DNA of 64,000 bases, from contig NC_090785.1 of the NCBI RefSeq assembly GCF_040054535.1, forward strand, positions 15,112,501-15,176,500, given 5' to 3'. How positions within the stretch are numbered: position 1 is the stretch's first letter; the number at the start of each line of letters is the position of its first letter. Below, in pieces: positions 36,613 to 50,013 of this stretch. The position numbers and the translations under genes are program-made. Source of the stretch: Antennarius striatus (Eukaryota; Chordata; Actinopteri; Lophiiformes; Antennariidae). The notes beneath the pieces are model-generated. The model was not told where the DNA came from. It was given only the letters and a program-made list of their open reading frames with translations, and ran no database searches.

Positions 36613-37701
36613 AGATTAAAGCAGTGCTTCCTACAAGCCTTGAACAGCTATGGTCTAATTGAAAAGTGTTCTGTTCTTGATTTATGCTTTTCTCAAAGCA
36701 GTGACAAGCTTTTTTTTTAACGCTGCTGACTCTGATGAAACCTTCAAATGTTTAACATCAGTGCATCAAAGTCCCTGTTCATCCTTCTGAAAGTGAATAC
36801 TTGAACCTGCATCCGATGCGCCCGTCTCCAGTTGAAACGGAAGGGCTTAAACTGCAATTTGCAAATTGAAAGTGGTGTCAATAGTAAAATACTGCTGCTG
36901 TGAGGGGATTGGCTAGACTGTTCTCAGACTGGTATTCTAGAAAATCCCACTGGCATTACACTGTAATCACTAAGAAGCAAAGCCTTCAACAGGAGGGCTT
37001 CAAGTACACCCTTAAAATTGGGCGTCTGTGGAGAGAAAGCCAAACCCTTTCTGGAGAACATGTCGAAAGGACATCTCAAACTCAAGAGACTCACAGGTCA
37101 GCGCCGGGACTGAGACAGAGCAGAGAAGGATGGGTAGCCAAATTCCAAAGATGCTTTTCAGAATACAAGCTTGGGCTCGTCGGCTTTTGATGCATAAAAC
37201 ACTCCCTCCTACGGATGCTCACTCGCACTTGTGTTAGCACGGGTCACTCGAAAGCAACCCCCAAAAAAATATGAGCATGGCTCACAAGCTCCAGATCCTC
37301 TGCCCTCTTCCCTCGGTGCTTTCTCTCTCTTGCTCCATGATCAAAGTTTGTTATGTTTGTGGGGTAACTTTGCAGGTTACATCTAAAACTCCCACACAGC
37401 ACACACTCTGCTGCATTATATAAGCTCTATCAAAGCTGCTTGCTAGTTTTCACAGCTGTTAGCTGTGTGAAACACAGATGAATGATTACCAAATCAGCCA
37501 CTGGCTTATTTACTCTATTTTAGAGAGGATGGTGGCATTATATTTAACTCCTACTCTGACAGCCTGTAAGCCCTCTGTATGAGAGTCTTCAGGGATCAAC
37601 AGGCAGAGCCATTATAGGAAGCTATGACAGTTTGACAGAAGCTTCTTCTACATTTGAACCAGCCCTACAAAAAAAGCATAATGGCACAGAAGAGATAGAA
37701 A

Positions 37702-37770
37702 ATGTACATGAGACTTCATACAGTAGAGAAACCGTTCAGCTGCTCCGTCTGTAAGAAAAGTGTTCCCAGT
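37702..37770 (+). pseudogene. Relic of a C2H2 zinc-finger repeat
   Basis: The frame reads MRLHTVEKPFSCSVCKKS: the classic inter-finger linker (H-T-x-E-K-P) followed by the first two cysteines of a finger. The finger then fails, since no correctly spaced His pair follows and the frame becomes random. There is no second finger on either side. It is probably a tiny fragment of a zinc-finger gene or retrocopy. Confidence 0.5.
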
Positions 37771-40261
37771 CATAATTATTACATACTAATGTTTTCAGTT
37801 GAAGCTTGCAATATACTAAGCATTATTAAATATTGTTTAAAACAGAAAACTGCCTTGAGAAACATGGACATTGTCATGTTCAATGTTGGCGAGGCCGCAA
37901 AAGTGACTTTAAAATATTGATTCATGAATAATTTCAAGTTTGTGTGTTCCCACCATCAACTGCAATATTGCATTTGCATAAACATATTTAAAAACATGTT
38001 TCTTCCTCGATGTATTTAATAAAACCAAGGCTATCATCAATTATCCCCAATAATAACACAAAAGGCACCACATTGAATTCATGTAAAATCAGTTGTCATC
38101 CGTCTGAACTCTTTCAGAAGCAGGTGAGCTCTGATTGAACCTGACTAGCATCCTGAAGCACAGCAGCGCTCCATGCACTGATAGATTCCTACTGTATATG
38201 CTAGTATCTAATTAATGAGTGCCTCTTGCTGTTGGGCATGACAGCATAGTACTTGCTCTGCATCAGCCTCTAATTATGAACACGGAGTTCATTATGGATG
38301 TGAGACAACCAGTGCTCCCACTGCTCCCTTCATGGCCCCTGAAGCCATCCACGGCAGCTGAGGCATCCAAACGAGGGGTCATAATATGAAGTGTTTCTTC
38401 TTCTGTCTGAAGGAGGTCTGTCTGTGTGTGTTACTGAATCTGATGGACAAAGATGTGGAAACTTTGGTCAGATGTCTCATGTTTAAGCTGCTTTGAGGTT
38501 GTCGTAGTCTGTTTTTTGAATAAAAGAACTTCACAAAGAAGATCGTGTTTCACTTTATGACCATCGAGAAAAAAAAAAGTCTCTGTCAAACATGAAATTA
38601 ACTCTTTATCAGTTAGATGTGATGGTAGTAAAACTGTTCATCTCACACTGTCCTCTTTGATGACAAATTCTCGTGTCTCTGCAGAGGTCAACAGGTCATA
38701 GTTGGTCACGGTGGCACACAGGGCACCATTGAGAACTGAGACTGATGAAAAGACAGAAATTTTATTCAGATGACGAAGACAACAGCATTAGAAGGATCTC
38801 TGAAGCAGTTGATATGGATAGCATTTTGTCCTCATATTGGATTTAGACATACTGTACTTTTGTGGAATCATATGCATTCCCCAGATTGGTGACTTGTCTG
38901 GTGGATCGTCTCAGCCTCAGCACGGAAATGGCACAACCCCGGTCATTACTTTGAAAAAGGTGTTTATGACAGGACTGCAAGACAGTCATAACCCAAATAA
39001 ATGCTATTGTCTGCAATGTGCCATATTCAGAATTGCTAATAAAAAATTAAAAAAAAATTTTTAAGCAATTTAAATGTAATTTGTAAAGAGCATTATGTTT
39101 TTAGGTGTCAAGAATTTAATTGGATAAACAGTTTATTTCATTAATCTGAAGGTTTATGTACTGGCCGAATGGGGGAAAGGATCAATAGACTGTCTGGTCA
39201 ATTTACATAACATTGAAAACAAAATCATTCCACAGGGAATTTTGCAATATCTGTCATCTGTCTCACTATCTGAGCCTAATCTATGTTAAACAAGAAATAG
39301 CTCCATAAACTCTCAATTCTGAAATGAGCCTTCTAAACTTAAACATTACATGCAGTCGCACTTTCATTAATAATTTCCACAGCCGCCTTCATAATTCCTG
39401 ACCCAGAAGAGAAAACCATAAATTTTCAACAAATAAATGAAAGTTGGTTTCTTTGAACATCTGTTGTTCTGCCATGTTTCGTTTTTTTATAAGTCCTATA
39501 ACTCTGCTTCAAAGTTTCATTTATTCATTCTATCTGGCTCCAACCTAAACTCACTCCACCAAATGAGCTGTCAAGACTCGAGGCAGTTCTGAGGCAAACC
39601 GACTGAGGAGGCTTTCCTGTCTTTGGAACCGTTAGCTTATTAATGGTGGTTTGTGCAGACTGCATGGCTTGGCTTTTTACTGCACATGCTGACTTTAAAA
39701 TATTGTATTTCTGCACAGAATTCATTTATTGGCTCCGACTACAGTAGTATTGTTGGGATTACTTGGGGAGACTGGTTGCACTGGTGTGTCATGAAACCCT
39801 ATTGATCTGGATTTAACTGATGAGTGTGCCCATAGAAGTTCAACTTCTACTGACCATGTGTGTGTGTGTGTGTAGGATTAGTAATATCAGTGTTACTTCC
39901 CTTCAAGCACACATAACGAGAAACAAACAACATGCTCCCTGAAATGCATGCAAATTGTATGTAATGCAACTCAGTTTTCACCAGACAAATAACAAATAAT
40001 TAATTTGATAACTTCCAGTACATGTTAGCAAACTGACATTGATATTGTTGATATTTATCAATATTATATATTTATTTCCTTTTCAATGACAACAAAAGAA
40101 TGTTAATTATATTTTAGTTAAAACATGAGGGGATGACTCTTCATCCAAGAAAGGTTTATTAGAATTTTGAAGCTGATCTGGATTCAGATCAACACAGATA
40201 GACAGAGCAATTGTCCAGCATCATGAAAAATAATAATCGATCAATAAATATGAAAATAAGT

Positions 40262-40262
<1 letters not shown>

Positions 40263-40292
<30 letters not shown>

Positions 40293-40330
40293 TCAGAGCC
40301 CCATGGTTGTGTGTGTGTGTGCATACACGC

Positions 40331-40367
<37 letters not shown>
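40263..40367. repeat. Paired (TG)n and (CA)n tracts
   Basis: A TG tract (40263-40292), a short TG tract (40308-40322) and a CA tract (40326-40367) lie close together and can pair as a large hairpin, because TG and CA are complementary. Confidence 0.9.
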
Positions 40368-42400
40368 GTATATATAAATATATCAGGTCCAAACCAACCC
40401 CAACAGAGAAGAGGGGTAGAGAAAGTGAACTGTCACCAAAATGCAGCTGAGATGACACAAGTTCGAAAAAATCCTTTTACCTATACTGTAGGTATTCTTT
40501 GTAATCACTGATCATTCACATCTGATGAACAAATGTTAAAGGACAACTCACAATAATGTACTTTCCACTTTCTTTTTTTATTGTTGTTGTCATGGTATTT
40601 GACTTATTTCAAAACAATATTTTACGTTGATATCTGGACAATGTTTTAGCACAGTGTTTGGCTATCAGATACAACACACAGTTCCTGCTATTTTTGATAG
40701 AGCCACTGTATAATAGCTACTGTTTTTCATATTTCAGATTCCTTCAGAGTTCTGATATTCACTTGGTGTCATCAAGGAAACAAAGTGCTAAAATAGCGCA
40801 GAAATACTTTCTCAAGTCATCTCATTGGAATTTGTGAGAAAACAAACAGCAGAATGTCATGCTATTCATTTCACCTAATCTTGACTCCAGGTCAGGTTCT
40901 CTGGTTTGGTTTATGTTCAACTTGTTCTCCGCTAAGCCTGCTCAGTGTTTGCCAACCGCCGCTTTCAGACGTCCAGAGTGAAGGATGCAAGGGGAGAGCG
41001 GTGAAACACACATTCCTCACATTTCTCACTGGATAATTATTAATGTGCCTTCAAAGCCAATACAGCACTGATATGGGTGATGCATAGGACCTCCATTTCT
41101 CTGCTACAGGCACTTGAATGTTAAAGGTCATTCAAAAAAAACCCCCCACCTAACCAACACAGTCTATTGCACTGAGACTCTCATTTCCCATGAGAACTAT
41201 GTTGGTAATATCATACATTTAATGAATGATAATTCTAGGACATCATCAGAGCAGGGGAGACATACAATGTTAAATTGAGCTGATACAGACAAAAGCACAT
41301 GAGCTGGCATCTTATTAAACTCATTACAGGAAGGAGGGGACATGAGAAGAAACTCACTTTCCCTTTTCTCTCTGTGGCTTCTTTGTTTCTTAGGAGAGTT
41401 CAAGAAAGAGTCAGTGTTCTTTGATTACAGTGATAGAAATAGTGTGGTTCCCAGGCCGATCCACACCTGAGCTGATTTCATTTTGTTGTGGCAGTGAAGG
41501 TGTATGCATCCATCAATGAAGTGTGATTGCCAGATGAGACATACAAACACAACTATGCATCTGATAATCCACCAAGACATGGGCCAATACAGAAAAACCT
41601 TCCTATTATAGGCTCAATTAAAAGAATGGTTTTAAAAAACTACTGATCGCACAACAGCAAATGTTTTTCTCTGATCTTATCTGCATCGTAAGACCAGACA
41701 AGGAGTCGAGTAGGCTCCATGTCAGGTAGTAAACACTGACACTCGGGTACACTGAAACCAAGAAAGCATCAGCACTTTTTACTCCTGTGGTGTTTCCCCA
41801 TAAATAAAGTGAGTGTACATTTGTTTGTGCTGGAAAACAGCACACTGGGAACCGATGAAAATCAGCTTGTTCAGCCAACATGAGTCACAAATTCACTGTA
41901 TAGTGTTGACAATAATAATTGTAAGACTGACACATGAGAATGTGACCTCGTGAAGCTCTGACCTTGTCATACTATACAATAAGAAGATCAGTATGAATAA
42001 AAACAGTCTGATGAAATTTTGCTACCCAGCTGGAGCACTATGAAGCAGACTTTCAGACACGAACAAAAAAATATGTACAATGGACATATAAAAGGACGGT
42101 TTGTTGAAGAAATCAAGTTGTTCATCGGAGTAGATAATTCTTCATATTGTTCTTTAAGCACCCCGTGGCTCCATTATACCATGTTCAATAACCAGCATGA
42201 AATACTAAAGATCCCTCACCATGGGTGCTTTTCACTGACGAAACACAAAAGTCTAGAAGGATTAAGTGAATAAAGGATTTACCAGTATTTAGCTAGTCCA
42301 TCCTTAGTCAAGTACTATCCTGAAAAATAAAAGCCTACTTCAGAGTAAGTCAACGTATTGCTGAGATCAATCGTTGTGTCAAAATGAAGAACCTCTTGAG

Positions 42401-42525
<125 letters not shown>

Positions 42526-44847
42526 TTAGATGAACTGAAACCATGTGGAGGCTGAGGTTGCTTCTCAGCAGGACATCACTTGCCCTGGAAAGAAGATTTA
42601 ATAAAAAGTTAACTAATTCCAATTCAAAGGACCATGCATGAGTAATTAACAATCAGGCTGATTTCCTCTCCTCTCTGCAGTTCAACTTGTTCTTCATCAA
42701 TGCAGCTTTAAATCAGAGGGAGTTCTGAATATGTTGAGCTTACCAGAACATACATAAATCCGACTATCTAAGCATCAAGGTTAGGTGACTTTTTCACTTT
42801 GAATCTAAATTGTCACACAAAAGACTGTGTCTTTTATGTGCTAACACAAGCTTATCGAGGAAATACATTTCTATAAAAAAATTAATTGATAACACGAGGC
42901 CAAAAGCAGTAGGAAAAGAAATCGGTGTGTTTACCTGTTCGTTCACCTGAAACTTCTCTGCTCCTGACTCCATGCCCTCTCTATTTCTCTGACTGCGTCA
43001 TGCTCATGCTAATGATTTGCACGTTGCAAGACTTCCTGTTTGTCATGCTGTGTTGGCAGGTGGGAGATGAGGGAGGGAGGGGACTGCCTGGTCCTTAACA
43101 CTGACCTGCAGGCCTCGACTAAGCTGATTTTAATTGGTGCATGAGGATGGCTTCCCCAACAGACAGCGGCATCTCTTGAGCATTGCCTGTGTGTTTAATA
43201 TGTCAAACTGGGGTAAATCTCTAAGTTGACCTCTGCGACGCTAGTCCAGCTCCCCTAAGACAGCCTGGTACTTTCTCCACTTTTTCCTATAGTTTGAGCC
43301 TTCTAAGAGGATACTGCCGTCAGACTCGTTCTCCCAGTTCTTGAAACAAAAGCCATGCATGTGAACCACCTTTCAGGCGGTCATTCCAGATTCACTGTCA
43401 CATGAGAGCCAGTTTCACCGAACAAAACTGTGTCTTGTTTGCTTGTGGACAACTAGACAACAGTGAGGGATTTGGGTTATAAGAATGACAGCATGAACAC
43501 TGAGAAAGGTGGAGGAGTGTAGTAGAAGTAACAGAGCAGAAAAGAGGAACAAGTGGAAAACGAAAGTGTGTGGAGGTGGTCAATGTGGACCATCTGGACA
43601 ATAGTCTAAGTGTAAGTCTGTCCTCTGAGGCCGGATTACTGGATGTGTCCTGCACCGTATCAAGTTACATAACTTGAACTGACACTTGCATTTGAAGGGG
43701 AAGAATAAAGTCATTGTTCTCTTCTTAAACAGGAGGAAACAACGTCACTCTTGTTTCTTTGTCATGTGAGAGGTGACGGGAGTAAAGGAGATGCTGGCAC
43801 TGATAGGTGGGCACACAGGAATCACAGTTAATAAAGCATCTGGACAACCAGTGGTGCACATCACAGACATTGGCAAGCTATCAAAGCTATTCTGGAGCAG
43901 TAATTTGATGTCTTGTGGTGCTTGCCCAGTACAATTTGAAGAATATCAGAAGAAAATTTAAAGGAAGGCATACCCGATCAAAGCTAGGCAGCCAAGTCTA
44001 ACACTCTGGCAGGTGCTGTCGTAACCCTCTCATTACCTCTGGGCCTCACAGGCATGACCTGTCTCAGATTCCACAGATACTCCTGGAGAAGCTGCAACAA
44101 GAAAAATCTGGGAACCTGGAGGAGTGGTGAAAGGTGGCAGATGGATGTGAAAACAATGAGGTTGGACAAGGTTGAGACAGAGTACAGGAATATCCGTGGA
44201 CAAAAGTATAAAACTGAAACAGACGGAGCAGAAGTTTTTGTTTTAGAATAGTGTAGTACCAGTCTGACCAGTCAACTATACGAGATGACTACCTGGGCTG
44301 GACTCATTTCCCCTGCTTAAGCTCCGTAGACAAAGATATTACATGGAACAGCTTTAGTCTGTTGAGAAATACCATTACAGACCAGACTACAACCTCAGCT
44401 GTCTGTGTCTGCAGGTCTGGAATTTGTTCTCTTTCAACTCTTCTCAGTAGGATTTAAAGGTCTACAGAGACAGATCTAACAAGAAATAAAAGCTGCAACT
44501 ACTTCTGCTTACTAGACCGCAATGAAATTTGACTATAAATATCCATTTGTTATCTGAAATTGTACTTGGATCACACTTTCCATTATTTGATGTAGATTAT
44601 TGCTTCCTCATTCCAGTTATGTGTATGTTATCAGGGTAGCTCACTGCATTTTGGCATACTAAATAGTGTGAATGCACTATGCAGTATGGAAATACATGAT
44701 TTGGGTCACAGCATTAGTCAGCAGCACCATAGTAACAAACCTTTCCTCTGGTATCATGAAAGTCTACCCAGATGCTAGGTAGTTAGCAACGCCAGCTGTT
44801 GATCTATTTGACTCTCCCTGTAGGAGTTTAGGGTTCTGGTGATTGCT

Positions 44848-45031
44848 GATGTCTACACAGATGCCTGTGTAGATTCTCAGTTATCCAGGTCATGGTTATC
44901 CAAAGTTTAAGTCAATCCACTGGACGTGGATTCAGAACTGAAGAAGTCTCTTGGATAAGAGACAAAACATCTTTAAGAACTTTCTTAACGTCCAGTGGAT
45001 CGACATAAACAGCTTTGGTGATGTCTACACA
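44848..45031. mobile_element. Short palindromic element flanked by 12-bp direct repeats
   Basis: GATGTCTACACA occurs exactly at 44848-44859 and at 45020-45031. The 160 bp between them hold an inverted repeat: ATCCACTGGACGT at 44916-44928 pairs with ACGTCCAGTGGAT at 44988-45000, in arms that extend imperfectly to about 25 bp. The internal words AAGAAGTCTCTTGGATAAGA resemble a well-known dispersed fish repeat, and a related copy appears near 53580. The direct repeats look like a target-site duplication. Confidence 0.6.
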
Positions 45032-47383
45032 AGAGTTTAGAACTGCAGAAGAAGAAAAAATTGTGGCCGAATACAGTAATGGTGGTAGGGAAAACAGAGA
45101 CAAAGAAATGATCATTTATTTTGGTTTTAGAAAAAAATAACGATTTTGTTGCCTCAGTTTGCAACACTGCAGCTTTTTCCATCAGTTTCTACTTTTTATG
45201 CTCAGATAAGATAAGTTACTTCCTGCTGTAAATTTTCTCATCTATGAAATACAAAGCTAATGAGTTTTCCAAAACAAAGACAACCAAGACATATACAAGA
45301 TAAGAACCTTCACCATTGTTCGCTCTATTACCTTGTGACCTACATGACAGCTCCACATTAAGCAAGGGTTGAATGCAAACTTAAAATTTACAAAAGTTGA
45401 TAGTGCGTAAAAAAACAGAATATAGCAGTAGACCTGAGGGAACTGCAGTGTAGCTGCAACAATGAGTGCCACTTCTATGCTGATATAAATAAACAACAAT
45501 GCCCATTTGCAGAGGACTTTAACTTCTGACCTTTTGTTCTGCAATGTTACAACACTTCAGACTAAATAAGAGAGACAGGGGCTGAGTGCTCTGTACACAA
45601 TTCATTCCAACACACACTGCCAAACCCCTGCTGCTAATACCTAAACCTATATTTAGAAGGCACGTGAATGTGAGGGTTCCTCCCAGGCAGATACGGCAGA
45701 CCAATAAAAACCAAAGTACTGATAAGGCTCGGCTGATGTGAACACACCACAGGGGACTCATGAAGAAAAAAACATTTTTTAACATGACAATAGGCCCAAA
45801 ACGAGATGCTGCCAGGGTTCACAGTTATTTCCTTCAGCCATCTAAGCTAGTGACATTTAAAGACAATGGTCACAGCATGGGGTCTGTCTGCCTTCATACA
45901 CTCTCAGACCTTTCCCCTTTGAAGGTCAAGGGGTCCTACTTGTCCCATGAGGACATATCTATTGTCCAGCACTCAGGTGGCAGGTCAGCCAACCACACAG
46001 CCACTAACAACACTAGATATGCTGGGGAGTGTAGAGATTACTATGGTTAAATATTACATTACTGAAGGCTTGTGTTTAATGCAACAACACAAGAGGTTTT
46101 GATTGATGGAAAGAGGAATGATCAGGTGTGGCCCAAGGATTAATATTGTGGTGCCGATCTAGATCATTGTCTGGATTCATTGTCCTTCTTTTAAGGATTT
46201 GTTGAAGTTGCCATATTTCAGACCTGGCCTGAGTTAGATCCTGAAGAAAGTGACAAATAAAAGTAATACCTTGTCTTTCTATCCAACAAATAATGATGTC
46301 AATTTGATTACAAGTGGTGGCATCAGGAATGGCATCATTCATCCAAAGTTCAGTCTTTGCCAGTAGACACCTGTCACTTAGTGTTAATGATTAACTTGGG
46401 TGTGTTTTGTTTTGCCCCTCAGTTAAAGTTGTAAACATGTCAACGTCAGTTTGTACATGATAAACCAATGCTTTTCCAAACCTAAATAAATCAACGCAAT
46501 GCGATCATGTGATCTAGGGAGTAAATCTAGTTTAAAACACTCTTCTTCCATTCAAATCTGCAGAATCATCTAGAACACATAGTTTCCAGCATGGACTTAA
46601 ATCGGTCAACATTCTTTTGATTCTCCTGTCAATAAAGTTCATTCAAAGTTTCACCACTGACTGTAATACCTTTGAGATAAATCCAGGCAAACTGCACTGA
46701 AGTGTGTTCATTAAGCCTGATGGGCTTAAATGGCAGCGACAGACGGCGTAGAGAGTGAATCAGGATGGACATAGGCAGAGGGATGAGTGAGGAGTTGCAC
46801 CTTAGACCACACTTTCTCCTCAGAGCGACCAGACATGATCACATCCATAAAGAGTCGATGAGATGAGAGCAGACAGGAGAGACAGAACAGACCAATTGCC
46901 TAAGCCCACATCCTCCTTGATTAGCAGCAAATGGCCAGAAAACAAGGGAGAAGCAGAAGGAAAGAGGACTGAAAGGGGGGATTGGGCTGATTAGTGTTTG
47001 ATTAGCTGGTGGCCCGAGGGGAAATCTCCACCAACCACCTCAGAGCCATTATGACCATGCTCTCCCTGCTGCACCATCTGGTAGGCCATCACACGCCTGA
47101 CCGACCTGCTGTGCACTTAAATGTAACACGGGAAAAACCAACATTTAGTTGTGTATTTCACAGTGCTAACAAGGATATTGGACGAGTGGGGCCCTGAGAG
47201 GGCTAAGCGTTTCATCCTGCTTTAAGCTTTACATCTGAACTGAACCTAAATCATTCTGTGGAAACAGAGGAGTTGATCTGTTCCTCTCCTGAGGTTGGAC
47301 AACACGAAGCAAACAAGCAAATGGTCAGTAAACATTTGACTGTTCAGCAGACGTACTGTTTCATCAGCTGCCAGAGCCTTGAA

Positions 47384-47540
<157 letters not shown>

Positions 47541-48280
47541 CAAGGAGTGTCTCTAGAAATTCAGACAGCTGAATGACAGTGCTACAACAACTGCCTGCTG
47601 TTGTGGGAAGAGCAGCGAAGAGGTAGATTGTGCTAACAGGCTAAAAATAATTTGAACTTCAGGCTTCGAAAAAATTTCACTGTTTTAAGGAACAGCTGTT
47701 CATTGGTATTATTATTGATTTTTTAAATTTTACTACAAAAACCTTATTTTTGTGGTAAAAATGCGGTTTTTATATGTTACATAATAGCATTTTGTTAAGC
47801 ATTTACAGTAAATGGGTACTCTTTGAAGAGGGGAAGCATCTGCAGCTCTATGGCACTGACAAAGCCACGCATCATTAAACACTAGATCAGCTATAGTAAT
47901 GCTGATCATGTGAAAATAATAAACTCGCAGAGAAGAATAGAAAAACACATCTGGCATGGAATTAGCAGCTTAACCGCTTCAAATTATCATGCACTTTATT
48001 ATCATGAATAAAGCATCCAAATCACAGAAGCAAAAAAAGAATCCTGACGTGCGGCCCTACGGGCAGGAGGTGGCCTACTTGTCCACTAATCCTCTAGTAA
48101 TCTTGATTTCTTTGGGTGATCCAGACCTAACACATCCTCACAAAGAAAACACATCCTCATGGAGCAACACTGAGGTCATTGAGTAAGTGTGACAATTTGT
48201 GTGAACTGACAATTAAACCGTTAATCTTGAAGATAATCTGGATTTGGCATAACGTCCACACTGCCCATGCAGAGTGGTTT

Positions 48281-50013
48281 GTCTGAAGCAGGGCTTTGAA
48301 CCGTTCATGGAACGAAAACGAAAACCGGAAACTTTTGGTATTTTGGCAGGAACGAAAACAAAACCGAAAACATTATATTTTTTAATGTTCCGGAACAGAA
48401 TCGGATCAGAAAATAATTGTAAACCGGTTAATACCAGGGTTTTTTTCGTTCTTGAAAAAAATATTTGATCGCATGTTTCCCTTCCTGTCATTCACTGGAC
48501 GCGGGATGAGAGCGGAGAGAAGTAGCGGCTATCAGCAGCAGTTAGGAAAAGGGCAGTCTCCCAGTCACTATTTATTCCTAACAGGTAAACACTGCAGTGT
48601 GTCAATCTTAAAAATGTATGATTTAGACATGAACTCATTGGCTGCAGTCATTTTCAGAGCACTGTGTCCCCGTACTGCCAGCGCTTAGTAGCAATATTGA
48701 GCTATGGGAGAAGCACAATGAAGATCTGTTCTTCAGGAATAAATGACATGGTGGAAGTTATTCTTGTCTTACTTCATGTAGTGTCTAAGTAGGAGGCATA
48801 AGCCTTAACTACAGTGATATAACTGTCATAAAGCAGAGGTGTAGTGCTGTGGTACTGTTTACTGTAGGGTAGGGATATTTCTATAATTATAGTCTACAGT
48901 ATATAAACTAATTGCTTTAGTTGCCAATTTAACACCTTATTGTTCGGTGCATGCTTGCTAACGGAAGCAAAAAGCTGACTGTGGTTGGACTGTGTTGTAC
49001 TACGTATTTAAATTTTAAAAAATACACCGACATTATTTTTTAAATATGTTTTTATTTCTTTATTTTTTGATAAATCTGTGCTAAATCCTTCAAAGTCCTT
49101 ATCTTCGGTCTCCATTGAATATCTCAGTAATTTCACTATCGCTGACCGTCTAGTTTCAGGGTGTCTGTCCGGTAAAGATGCCAGCTTTAGCGAAACATCG
49201 GACAAAAGTTGAAACAGACACGTTAGTCCAGGATCCGCAATCCACCACATATTGTGGGGGTGTAACTCGCTCGGCACTGCCTCCAGTAAACGTAAACGTG
49301 TGTTCACCGTCATCCATCGCTCCACGATGCACTCAGCTTAACTTTAAAGGCTCTGTTTACACCGATGTCCAGCAGTTGGAGTTCTTTCGTTAATTCTCCA
49401 GGATGATGGCAAAGTGTGAAAAAAGCCACCAACACCCACTTTACGTGAACCGGAACAACCGGAACTGATAGCCTGGAGTTTACATGTTGCGTCGTAAGCA
49501 TGTCTCTTCGCTGACACCATTGTCGGGGGTCTTCAGCCAAACAAAATGTGGTTAACAGCATACCTGCGGTACAGTACCGGCATATACCCTACACCGGTAC
49601 CTACCGGAGGTGTGCCGCACGTAGCCTCGCGTCATGTTCTCTAATTGGTCCATCGCTGCCGGCGTACGTAGTGACGTAATACGTCTTATGTCAGCGGACA
49701 ATGGCCGAGCTGTCGGAGCGCTGACTAAAGTCACACAAAAACATTTTTACAGATTTTGGAACTCAGTGTACAAATAAGACGCTTAATGTTAAAAGACGCA
49801 GCGTTAATTTTTGAGAAATTTGAAAGGCTTTTATGCGCGTCTTAGGGTGCGCAAAATACGGCACCTACATATTTATATTTACAAGGAACGTTATTAACCG
49901 GTTCAGAAACGTCAGTCTATGGGTGGAACGCAAAACTGGAAACGTTATATTTCCGTTTCTGTTCGGAACGAACAAATTGGCAAAAAATTCTGGTTCAAAG
50001 CCCTGGTCTGAAG
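48281..50013. mobile_element. hAT transposon insertion with intact 8-bp target duplication
   Basis: The element runs from 48289 to 50005 (1717 bp). It begins with CAGGGCTTTGAACC and ends with the exact reverse complement GGTTCAAAGCCCTG, a 14-bp perfect terminal inverted repeat. It is flanked by GTCTGAAG at 48281-48288 and again at 50006-50013. An 8-bp duplication and CAGGG ends are the mark of the hAT superfamily. Subterminal inverted motifs (AACCGGTTAATA near 48422 and its complement near 49890) support the pairing. No hAT transposase frame is visible, so it is non-autonomous. A fragment of an unrelated element is nested inside. Confidence 0.92.
49008..49862 (-). mobile_element. Pogo-like transposase fragment nested in the hAT element
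   Basis: Two overlapping minus-strand frames (49310-49561 and 49008-49325) contain LQLLDIGVNRAFKVKL, closely resembling the conserved end of pogo/Tigger-type DDE transposases (usual form LQPLDVxVNKPFK). The break between frames near 49315 shows decay. The right side (about 49760-49862) carries AAGACGC and GGTGCGCAAAATACGG words resembling the ends of the element at 27824-29076. The left boundary was not found. Confidence 0.55.

Noticed and set aside
49178-49393. Plus-strand frame within the hAT/pogo-like region
   Set aside because: Opposite-strand shadow of the transposase-like frames.
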